This document shows, in pieces, positions 12,933-19,096 of a stretch of DNA of 19,096 bases. The notes under the pieces are model-generated. The model was not told where the DNA came from. It worked only from the letters and a program-made list of their open reading frames with translations, and made no database searches. The position numbers and the translations under genes were made by a program. Origin of the DNA: Sulfurospirillum sp. (GTDB taxonomy: Bacteria; Campylobacterota; Campylobacteria; Campylobacterales; QNZT01); the NCBI GenBank assembly GCA_003978455.1, contig QNZT01000092.1:1-19096 (forward strand), given 5' to 3'. Position 1 is the stretch's first letter; the number at the start of each line of letters is the position of its first letter.

Positions 12933-13925
12933 TTAATTTGATAATCTAAAAAGTACCAGCAGTGTCTTTTGAAAAAAGTTGTCGTTATCGTCGCTGACCA
13001 TCAGATAGAGATCATCATGAAGATGGGTGACACCTTCAAAGTTATCCAGTGCCCATCCTTCCTCAGAAGTGGCTTCAAAAAGTGTTTTGGTTTTACAGAT
13101 ACCATGGTACTTTTTATCAAGTTCTATTTTTCGCAGTCTGACCAGGATATTGAGCGCGGGCTTGAGACGAAAGTCTCGCTCCAGTGCCAGCAGATTTCCG
13201 TCGGGAAGTGTTTCAAGTTCCGTGATGGCATACGTTCCGTTGTTGCGAATATCACAAATCTTTCCCTCCTGATTGTAGATGCCGTGCAGATCATGTTTGC
13301 GCTTGCGCAGCGGTTTTTCCGGTGTCGTGATCATCCCGTACTTTTGGGTATAGGTGACCGATTCGAGCATATCGTTCCTCTTTTTGTAGTGGCGCGGGTT
13401 TTGTAGTACTTTTGGGAGATGTGTCAGACGCAGAGACGCCCTGATATCGCTGAGCGTTTTGCGCACAGGCGCTTTTCGGGCATTGCCGCTCAAACCAAAT
13501 GCCGTAACACGGGGATAGCGTTCAAAAGAGATCAGCAGCAGTTTCCGACCGTCGGCTTTCACGAGTGTCATCCCCTCGGAATCACTCTTTTTGACGAAGT
13601 ATTTATGCCCGTAAGCGTCGCGCAGTCTGGTGCCAAACAGCGGTTTGAGAGAGGCGATTTTCTCCCCTTTGAGACGCAGTTTAAAACCGAAAAGACGGCT
13701 GCGGTCGCTGAGCATATAGAGTATCCCCGTCTCCGGATCGTACGCCAGCGCGGAGATACCGAAAAACTTCTCTCCGCCGATACGTCCGAAACTGACGATC
13801 TTACTGTCAAGAATCTCTACTTTCGGATAACGGGAAGTGTTGTAGTCAGCCGGTTGTATGTCGATCGGTATCAGCTTTGCGAAAAGCAGTGTACACAAAG
13901 AGAGAAACAGAACTATCAGTCGCAT
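12933..13925 (-). CDS. Phytase-like esterase-domain protein, exported
   Basis: 330 residues with a signal peptide MRLIVLFLSLCTLLFAKLIP. The body shows FFGISALAYDPETGILYMLS (54-73), DSEGMTL near 115, LETLPDGNLLALERDFRL near 237 and a final DNFEGVTHLHDDLYLMVSDD. These are the repeated blade motifs of the esterase-like phytase family (PF13449 type), a beta-propeller. Substrate unknown; proteins of this family are often just annotated by domain. Its ATG lies 10 nt inside the end of the tcdA-like gene with GGTGAG upstream, so it is the last gene of the surE operon. The 3' end adjoins repeat copy 2. No N-terminal Cys, so it is likely soluble periplasmic. Confidence 0.8.
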   Translation of the reverse strand: MRLIVLFLSLCTLLFAKLIPIDIQPADYNTSRYPKVEILDSKIVSFGRIGGEKFFGISALAYDPETGILYMLSDRSRLFGFKLRLKGEKIASLKPLFGTRLRDAYGHKYFVKKSDSEGMTLVKADGRKLLLISFERYPRVTAFGLSGNARKAPVRKTLSDIRASLRLTHLPKVLQNPRHYKKRNDMLESVTYTQKYGMITTPEKPLRKRKHDLHGIYNQEGKICDIRNNGTYAITELETLPDGNLLALERDFRLKPALNILVRLRKIELDKKYHGICKTKTLFEATSEEGWALDNFEGVTHLHDDLYLMVSDDNDNFFQKTLLVLFRLSN

Positions 13926-14554
13926 AGCCGTCTCACCGCTGCCGAGCAGAGCGTCAGCCCAAACGCGCCCGTCACCCCGACAAAAGAGCCCAGATCTTTA
14001 CACATCGGCTCTTCCGGGGAGAAAACAACCGGAAAATCACCCCGAAAACCGCTCTTTTTGAGTTCGTAACGAAACTTTTTCGCCAGCGGGTCACCGTGGG
14101 TTTTCCAGACAGATGTCAGCTCTATTTTCGTGGGGTCAAGCTTTTTTGCTCCACCGGCGGCACTGATGAGTTTTTCAGAAACCCGCTTCGCCAGCGCCAC
14201 TTTAGCACGCATATCGTCGATGGCATCGAGTACCAGATCGTAGACAGAAAAGTCGAAAGACGCCACCCATTCGGGCGTGATCCTTTCATGAAGCGCTTTG
14301 ACCCCCGGATAGAGCGTTTGCAAGTGGTACACTTTCACCGCACCCGTGTTTTCACTGCCGATCTGCCGGTTTTGGTTGCTGGGCTCAAAAGTATCACAAT
14401 CGACAATCGTCACATCCTTGACACCGCTGCGCACAAGACAGTCCAGACAAAACCCGCCGACACCGCCGACACCCAGCAGCAGGACTTTCGCTTCATGAAG
14501 CTTCTGCAGATCATCCCCCAGCAGGGAGCGCACACGGCTGTATCTCAAATCCAC
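13916..14554 (-). CDS. tcdA: ThiF/MoeB-family protein, TcdA-like tRNA threonylcarbamoyladenosine dehydratase
   Basis: 212 residues with the nucleotide-binding motif LLLGVGGVGGFCLDCL near 25-40, the adenylation-site residues NRQIG near 62, DAIDD near 111 and AGGAKKLDPTKIELTSVWKT near 143. The latter and the DPLAKKFRYELKK segment are characteristic of TcdA (CsdL/YgdL), which cyclises t6A37 to ct6A in tRNA by ATP-dependent dehydration. It is shorter than E. coli TcdA (about 268), lacking the C-terminal extension. The start is GTG, overlapping the last codons of surE by 10 nt, so it is probably translated by coupling. A different small E1-like activity cannot be excluded. Confidence 0.82.
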   Translation of the reverse strand: MDLRYSRVRSLLGDDLQKLHEAKVLLLGVGGVGGFCLDCLVRSGVKDVTIVDCDTFEPSNQNRQIGSENTGAVKVYHLQTLYPGVKALHERITPEWVASFDFSVYDLVLDAIDDMRAKVALAKRVSEKLISAAGGAKKLDPTKIELTSVWKTHGDPLAKKFRYELKKSGFRGDFPVVFSPEEPMCKDLGSFVGVTGAFGLTLCSAAVRRLCD

Positions 14555-15342
14555 TGCTCCAGCGCAGCGATATCATCATAGGAGGTCATATCCAGATGGA
14601 TCGGCGTGATAGAGACATACCCTTCATGAACCGCCTCCAGATCACTCATATACCTCTCACCGCGCTTCTCCCACTCAAAGGCAGGCAGTCCGATCCACCA
14701 GTACTCCTCTCCTCTGGGGTTGCGGTGCAGATGCGCACTGTTGGCATAGACACGGATTCCGGCATTGGTCACTTTATAGCCTTTGCACGCATCTTTGTGT
14801 ATCGGAGGGATATTGACATTGAGCAGTTTTCGCTCTCCCAGCGGATAGGTTCCCTCCAGCACCTTTTTCGCCAGATCATGCGCCACTTCCGCCGCCAGAT
14901 CGTACCCGAAATCAAAGATATTCTGACACTTGTCATGACACACCTGCGATATCGCGATCGAAGGTACTCCCTGAAGCACACCCTCCATCGCACCGCCTAC
15001 CGTACCGCTGTAGGTGATATCTTCACCCATATTGGAACCGCGGTTGATCCCGCTGACGATGAGATCCGGCTTCTCCCCCTCTTTAAAGTGGGCATTGAGC
15101 GCCAGAAACACACAGTCGGTCGGAGTTCCGTCATCGAGCTTGTAAAAGTCGTCATCTATCTCGATAAAACGCAGGGGGCGCGAGAGTGTCATACTGTGTG
15201 AACAGGCAGACTTCTCATTGGTAGGCGCAGTGACGATCACCCTCCCCAGTGGTCGCAAAGCTTCTGCCAGAGCATGCAGCCCGGGACTCTCAAATCCGTC
15301 ATCATTGGTTATCAGTATTGTTTTTATCTTCTGTGTATTCAT
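14545..15342 (-). CDS. surE: 5'/3'-nucleotidase SurE
   Basis: 265 residues from MNTQKIKTILITNDDGFESP. The metal-binding Asp pair is in TNDDG (12-16); the Ser/Asn ligands are in TNEKSACSHSMTLSRPL and in SGINRGSNMGEDITYSGTVG. It dephosphorylates nucleoside monophosphates and is linked to stationary-phase survival. Length is typical. The ATG at 15342 matches the family start; a TTG at 15360 in frame adds six unlikely residues. It heads a three-gene operon with overlapping junctions to the tcdA-like and phytase-like genes. No Shine-Dalgarno is visible. Confidence 0.95.
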   Translation of the reverse strand: MNTQKIKTILITNDDGFESPGLHALAEALRPLGRVIVTAPTNEKSACSHSMTLSRPLRFIEIDDDFYKLDDGTPTDCVFLALNAHFKEGEKPDLIVSGINRGSNMGEDITYSGTVGGAMEGVLQGVPSIAISQVCHDKCQNIFDFGYDLAAEVAHDLAKKVLEGTYPLGERKLLNVNIPPIHKDACKGYKVTNAGIRVYANSAHLHRNPRGEEYWWIGLPAFEWEKRGERYMSDLEAVHEGYVSITPIHLDMTSYDDIAALEQWI

Positions 15343-15348
15343 GTAAAT

Positions 15349-15354
15349 ATTATA
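15349..15354 (-). promoter_or_regulatory. -10 element immediately upstream of surE
   Basis: TATAAT on the minus strand ends only 6 nt before the surE ATG. If used, transcription would begin on or next to the start codon, giving a leaderless message. Confidence 0.4.
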
Positions 15355-15390
15355 ACACAAATAGTTTGGAATAAACGCTTTTCAAAACTC

Positions 15391-15433
15391 TTGACTTTAA
15401 TCAAGACACTTTTTGTCCTATTTATGCTATAGT
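15391..15433 (+). promoter_or_regulatory. FNR/CRP-like box and promoter of the cytochrome c gene
   Basis: TTGACTTTAATCAA (15391-15404) matches the FNR consensus TTGAT-N4-ATCAA at 9 of 10 positions. A -10 TATAGT lies at 15428-15433, which places the box near -42 from the expected start, the class II activator position. A short inverted repeat GACA/TGTC (15405-15417) follows the box. Confidence 0.5.
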
Positions 15434-15458
15434 ACGCCGATTAAAATTAAGGATGGTT

Positions 15459-15836
15459 ATGAAAGTTATAATTTTTGCACTATTGACACTCTTGAGCATT
15501 CATCTATATGCCGATGCGAAAGCGGGAAAAGCGGTCTATAAAAACAACTGCTCCATTTGTCACACTATCAACGGAGGCAGAGCACTCGGACCCGACTTCA
15601 ACCTCGTCGCATATACCCGGCACAAGGAGGAGATCGCCGCATATGCCAAAGATCCCTACGCACACTACAAAGCGTTCGGATACAGCGCCAATGCCATGCC
15701 CACCCTGCCCCTGACCGATAAAGAGTTTCATGATGTCGCCGATTTTATCAGTTCACTGCAACCCTTTAAAAAGTGGATGATCAAAAAGAGCCCCAAAAAG
15801 AAGAAAAACACCAAAGCACAATCCAAAACGAAATAA
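15459..15836 (+). CDS. Small periplasmic c-type cytochrome
   Basis: 125 residues from MKVIIFALLTLLSIHLYADA, a Sec signal cleaved near residue 18-20. The haem site is CSICH (31-35), and Met80 in SANAMPTLPL is the probable sixth ligand, as in class I cytochromes c. After the last helix a tail of about 20 residues is mostly Lys (KKWMIKKSPKKKKNTKAQSK), unusual and likely a docking or membrane-charge feature. I prefer the ATG at 15459 because AAGGA lies 5 nt upstream; ATG 15453 overlaps that sequence. It is an electron carrier, partner unknown. It is transcribed alone, divergent from surE. Confidence 0.88.
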   Translation: MKVIIFALLTLLSIHLYADAKAGKAVYKNNCSICHTINGGRALGPDFNLVAYTRHKEEIAAYAKDPYAHYKAFGYSANAMPTLPLTDKEFHDVADFISSLQPFKKWMIKKSPKKKKNTKAQSKTK

Positions 15837-15881
15837 GTTCTTTTTAACATTAAGCATTTATTTGTAAAATATATGTAACTT

Positions 15882-15910
15882 TTGCTCTTGTCGGAAAAAG
15901 TCGATATAAT
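15882..15910 (+). promoter_or_regulatory. Sigma-70 promoter of the HypF-like gene
   Basis: TTGCTC (15882-15887) and TATAAT (15905-15910) separated by 17 nt; AAGGAT precedes the ATG at 15956. Confidence 0.65.
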
Positions 15911-15955
15911 ATACGTCAGAACACTGACTAATAGTTCATAAAGAAGGATGTAGCC

Positions 15956-17449
15956 ATGCCCGTGTACCAGTATACTGTGAAAGGAAAGCCCTACCAAAAG
16001 AGTGATCTCACTACACAACTGCATCCTCTTTTTCAGTCACTCTCCCTGTCGGCACAAATCAGAACAATCAAAAACAGTCTTATACTGGAAGTAGAGGGAG
16101 CAGAACAAGCATTTCAAAAACTCGAACCGGAACTTTTCAAAACTTTGACCAGACTTATCAATATCCAAAGCTACAGCAAACGAGAGTACAACAAGCGGCA
16201 AAAGCGCTTTACCCCTAAAAACTTTATCGATACCGAAACTGAATATGATCATATCAAAAAAGCTGCCAGATACCTCAACAGAGGACAAATCATCGCGCTG
16301 CAAACACCACACGGATTCCATATCCTATGCAATGCGACAAAACCAAATAGTGTGAAATCTCTTCGCGCCATCATCAACGAACCGACAAAACCGTTACCGA
16401 TCATCTTCAAAAACGTACTAAATGTCGAAAAGCAGATTTTGCTCTCAGCCAAAGAGAAGGAGCTGCTCAAGTCAGAAGAACACCCTTTTGTACTTGCCAA
16501 AAAACGCAATCTGCACCGTCTGGAAAAAGAGCGTTACAAAGCACATCTGCTCTCACGTCATATCAATCTGCTCAATCACCGTATCGCCGTGGCGCTGCCT
16601 CTCTCCTCCTGCTACCAAAAGCTTTATGAGGAGATTTCATTCCCGTTGGTCAGCCTGGTTGCACAGAACAGAAAGGGAGAGACGATACGCAGCGAACAGA
16701 ACCTTTATGAAACTTATGGAGAGGTATTTCACTATCTATTGCATCTGCATACAGACAAACCGCAACACCTCGCACAAAGAAAAGTCTACCAGATCATCTA
16801 CGGCACACCAAAATCAGTCACCCCGTACGAAGCACCCCGGACAGAAGGTGGCAGTATCGAAGTCATACTGGAAAAAGAAGACGCCTCTTTTGCAGACTGT
16901 AAACTTGCACCTTTAAAAATTTTACTAGATGAAGATGGTCAAGAACAACCGCTGCTCAGCGCCATCAGTCTCCTTTTCAGTCATCTTCCGCTTAAAGATA
17001 TCCTTACTTTAGACCTGCCTCTGGATGCATCAGCACGCAAAACACTTTATGACAAATGGCACAAAAACAGCGGTACCGTCAACTCCCGATCCCTCCTGAC
17101 GCTTTTCGATGCGATTGCCTCTCTTTCCGGCACACTTCATGAAAAAAGTTTCGAGACAGAATCCCTGCTGCTGGCAGAGGAGTATTTTGAGGTATGCGAA
17201 GAAGATCTCTTCGACTATACCATCGAAAACAATACCGTGACGATCGATATCGTCTCCGAATATCTCAGAAACCCCAAACCCAAACATCTTGCAAGCACCC
17301 TGGTAAATACCATCAGTACCGTCATCACCGAGATCGCCCGGCAAAATGGGCAAAGCGTCACACTCAAAGGCGAACTTTTCACCTTACGTGACTTGACGGA
17401 ACTGACCATCGAAAAACTTGAAGATGCCGACATCACAGTTACCTATTAG
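15956..17449 (+). CDS. HypF-like protein lacking zinc fingers (YrdC-like plus Kae1-like domains)
   Basis: 497 residues against about 750 for HypF. Residues 1-75 resemble a worn acylphosphatase domain (LEVEGAEQAFQKLEPEL), but the GVVQGVGFR loop is GKPYQKSDL. The zinc-finger region with its Cys quartets is missing. From about 100 a YrdC-like block is clear: AARYLNRGQIIALQTPHGFH then ILCNAT, KPLPIIFKN, and LLKSEEHPFVLAKK (HypF: LL-x-S-x-RPIVLL-x-K). The last 120 residues parallel the HypF C-terminus: SRSLLTLFDAIASLSG (compare S-x-GRLFDAVAALLG), FETESLLLAEEYFE, and HLASTLVNTISTVITEIARQ. Catalytic positions of the carbamoyl-AMP and transferase steps look lost. It may be a repurposed paralogue; no hyp or hydrogenase gene is nearby. 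Assignment is by motif order from memory. Confidence 0.65.
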   Translation: MPVYQYTVKGKPYQKSDLTTQLHPLFQSLSLSAQIRTIKNSLILEVEGAEQAFQKLEPELFKTLTRLINIQSYSKREYNKRQKRFTPKNFIDTETEYDHIKKAARYLNRGQIIALQTPHGFHILCNATKPNSVKSLRAIINEPTKPLPIIFKNVLNVEKQILLSAKEKELLKSEEHPFVLAKKRNLHRLEKERYKAHLLSRHINLLNHRIAVALPLSSCYQKLYEEISFPLVSLVAQNRKGETIRSEQNLYETYGEVFHYLLHLHTDKPQHLAQRKVYQIIYGTPKSVTPYEAPRTEGGSIEVILEKEDASFADCKLAPLKILLDEDGQEQPLLSAISLLFSHLPLKDILTLDLPLDASARKTLYDKWHKNSGTVNSRSLLTLFDAIASLSGTLHEKSFETESLLLAEEYFEVCEEDLFDYTIENNTVTIDIVSEYLRNPKPKHLASTLVNTISTVITEIARQNGQSVTLKGELFTLRDLTELTIEKLEDADITVTY

Positions 17450-17565
17450 TTGTCTTAAAAATATATTAATATCTTTGTTTACCTTGTGCTATCTAAGTAG
17501 CAGAACTTGTTTGTTAATCCTACTATCATATAGACTATTTTTCAAAAAATATAGCACAAAAGATT

Positions 17566-17606
17566 TATCAAATTTTTGATAGGATCTGTCCGTAAAAATT
17601 TTTGAT
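17566..17606 (+). promoter_or_regulatory. Operator candidate: palindrome plus direct repeat upstream of the outer-membrane protein
   Basis: TATCAAATTTTTGATA (17566-17581) is a palindrome with 7-bp arms. Its right part AAATTTTTGAT (17570-17580) recurs at 17596-17606, 26 nt further. It lies 45-85 nt before the ATG at 17652. The rest of the 200-bp intergenic region is AT-rich with no gene. Confidence 0.45.
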
Positions 17607-17651
17607 GGTGTATTTACACTTGAAATCATTTACAAAATATGAGGAGAAAAA

Positions 17652-18842
17652 ATGAACAAAAAAATCGTACTATCCGCAATAGTAACAACACTGCTTGCAA
17701 CATCTGCAAGCGCACTCAAGATCGAAGATTATAAAATCATCGAAGGAACTTATCAAGACGCTTACCTCAACGGTGCACTTACCGTAGAGGGCGGCAATCA
17801 GGATCAAACCAGTTTCAGTTCACACATCGATGCGACCGGTCGTGTGATCCACAACAGTGCACCGTTTTCATGGCAAGCCAACGGTATCGTCAGCGGTGAC
17901 TGGTCCAGAGGTCCAAAAGACAGCGACGAGACACTTAAACAGTACAATGCATCCGCCACTACCCGTTTTGACAAATATCTCTACAACGACGATACATGGT
18001 TCTACTACGGTAGCGGTGATCTTGGATATCGCAAACAGGTCACATCCGATAGCGCAGATGATCCGTATGTCAAAATCGGCGCCGGTATGGGTTATGGGCG
18101 TATGTACGACGCTACGGCTCTGGCAAAAGCACTCAGAGTTGTCGAAGACCTGACAAAATACAAAATCATCTCAGGTACACCATCCGACAGTGCGATGATC
18201 GAACTGGCAAAAGTGATCGATCTCGAAGATGAGTACCGCAGCAAATACGGAGCCAGAGAGTATAAAAAATACTGGTATGAAGATATGGAGAAAATCCTGA
18301 AACAATCCGGTGTTCTGCACAAAGAGTCTCTCGGAGCTTTCGGTATCGTACGTATCAATGAGATATTCTCTTACGAAAAAATCGGAGGACGTTTCCACGG
18401 ATGGAAAGTACGAGCCGGTCTGGGTCAGGTACTCTCCAACTACGATGGGAAAAGCGAAGATACCACAGCCGATCTGGAGTTCGAGTACGGAAAACCATAC
18501 GGATACAATGCACAATTCACAGAGCGTGCACAGTGGTCACAGGTACTTGACAGCAGCTCAGCAATCGACTTTCAGTTCAGAAATGCCATGACCTATACAT
18601 ATGAACTTTCAGATAAAATCGACTGGGACAACAGTTGGTTGCTTAACTACGATGCATACGACAAGGGTGACAACGTTATGACAAACACACTCTCAACAGG
18701 ATTTAACTACTACCTGCCAAATGAGTTGATCTTCAAAGTCACACTTTCTCTGAGCAAAACAGACGGTACCAACGGTCAGAGTGTCGAAACACCTGATTGG
18801 GACAGCAAATTTTTTACCGGTCTGACATACAGACTCAAATAA
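17652..18842 (+). CDS. Outer-membrane protein, probable beta-barrel
   Basis: 396 residues with a Sec signal, MNKKIVLSAIVTTLLATSAS then A-LK cleavage near 21. The mature protein alternates polar and aromatic residues in strands (for example DDTWFYYGSGDLGYRKQV, WDNSWLLNYDAYDKGDNV, SKFFTGLTYRLK at the end), with no Cys. The overall look is that of DUF481/YdiY-like barrels, with a charged helical insert near 165-220 (LEDEYRSKYGAREYKKYWYE). GGAG lies 6 nt upstream. Function unknown. It is preceded by a structured intergenic region and followed by a hairpin, so it is monocistronic. Confidence 0.75.
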   Translation: MNKKIVLSAIVTTLLATSASALKIEDYKIIEGTYQDAYLNGALTVEGGNQDQTSFSSHIDATGRVIHNSAPFSWQANGIVSGDWSRGPKDSDETLKQYNASATTRFDKYLYNDDTWFYYGSGDLGYRKQVTSDSADDPYVKIGAGMGYGRMYDATALAKALRVVEDLTKYKIISGTPSDSAMIELAKVIDLEDEYRSKYGAREYKKYWYEDMEKILKQSGVLHKESLGAFGIVRINEIFSYEKIGGRFHGWKVRAGLGQVLSNYDGKSEDTTADLEFEYGKPYGYNAQFTERAQWSQVLDSSSAIDFQFRNAMTYTYELSDKIDWDNSWLLNYDAYDKGDNVMTNTLSTGFNYYLPNELIFKVTLSLSKTDGTNGQSVETPDWDSKFFTGLTYRLK

Positions 18843-18860
18843 AACCCCTGACAAAAATCA

Positions 18861-18881
18861 TGGAGGAGATCATCTCCTCCA
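18861..18881 (+). terminator. Hairpin after the outer-membrane protein
   Basis: TGGAGGAGAT and ATCTCCTCCA around one C form a 21-nt perfect palindrome 18 nt after the stop. The downstream T-run is weak, so strength is uncertain. Confidence 0.55.
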
Positions 18882-18915
18882 CCTTCAAACACTGCCTTTC
18901 CTGATCTTTTTATGG

Positions 18916-18921
18916 TATAAT
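18916..18921 (+). promoter_or_regulatory. Extended -10 promoter of the last gene
   Basis: TGGTATAAT (extended -10, TATAAT at 18916-18921), 29 nt before the ATG at 18951. Confidence 0.5.
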
Positions 18922-18950
18922 TTTTCCAAATATCCAAGGGGAAACTATCT

Positions 18951-19096
18951 ATGTACTACTTTTTACTCTCTATTACCATACTCTTTTTTACCGCCTGCGG
19001 TGACAGTGCACCCAAAGCGACCGAACAGATAGCGACAGACCACTACCGCTCCATCACCGATGACAACAATGAAACCGTGATCAAAGATATCCGTCA
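18951..19096 (+). CDS. Lipoprotein, N-terminal part (continues beyond window)
   Basis: Reads MYYFLLSITILFFTACGDSA and continues PKATEQIATDHYRSITDDNN. The hydrophobic stretch ends in the lipobox FTAC with Cys16. AAGGGG lies 9 nt upstream. Only 48 codons are inside the window, too few to assign a family. Confidence 0.7.
   Translation, partial: MYYFLLSITILFFTACGDSAPKATEQIATDHYRSITDDNNETVIKDIR

Noticed and set aside
13419..14069. 216-codon plus-strand frame
   Set aside because: It is antisense to the phytase-like and tcdA-like genes, with low-complexity charged translation and no ribosome site.
14596..15201. 201-codon plus-strand frame
   Set aside because: Antisense shadow of surE, which is unmistakable on the other strand.

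Overview
The window looks like the chromosome of a free-living member of the Campylobacterota (Epsilonproteobacteria), probably near Sulfurovum or Sulfurimonas. The reasons are inferential. It has an HP0958-type coiled-coil/zinc-ribbon protein, a two-gene GMC oxidoreductase/subunit-3 pair like Cj0415/Cj0414 of Campylobacter jejuni, AT-rich intergenic DNA with TATAAT boxes and variable -35 elements, and tightly overlapping operons. No tRNA, rRNA or CRISPR array was recognised.

Layout. Positions 1-1700 (minus) hold an operon of an orphan ribbon-helix-helix regulator, a Nif3-family protein and the 5' part of an HP0958-like protein. Positions 1760-2670 are a toxin-antitoxin graveyard: a frameshifted vapB with an intact palindromic operator, an unidentified 96-residue ORF and an N-terminally cut RHH antitoxin. 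Positions 2673-4792 (minus) encode a Tat-type subunit 3 and a GMC flavoprotein, translationally coupled. Positions 4923-5791 (plus) encode three Cys-rich lipoproteins, two of them a recent tandem duplication.

The most interesting locus is 5893-8760 (minus). It pairs an RpfF-family crotonase (DSF-type fatty-acid signal synthase, both key glutamates kept) with a membrane GGDEF-EAL protein. The membrane region of that protein reads like the RpfC sensory domain of Xanthomonas. Its GGDEF site is degenerate and its EAL site mostly intact. This suggests a compact circuit in which a DSF-like signal is made and sensed, and c-di-GMP hydrolysis is the direct output, with no RpfC/RpfG phosphorelay. A third small Cys-rich lipoprotein gene (9136) is divergent from it.

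Positions 9415-11193 encode an MscS-family channel and 11257-12540 citrate synthase. Upstream of gltA lies a 266-bp MITE with 32-bp terminal inverted repeats and a TA duplication. It interrupts one copy of a 38-bp repeat whose uninterrupted copy lies just downstream of gltA, so empty and filled sites can be compared in one window. Positions 12933-15342 (minus) form an overlapping operon surE - tcdA-like - phytase-like esterase. The plus strand then carries a small cytochrome c behind an FNR/CRP-like box, a zinc-finger-less HypF-like protein, an outer-membrane protein and the start of a lipoprotein gene running off the window.
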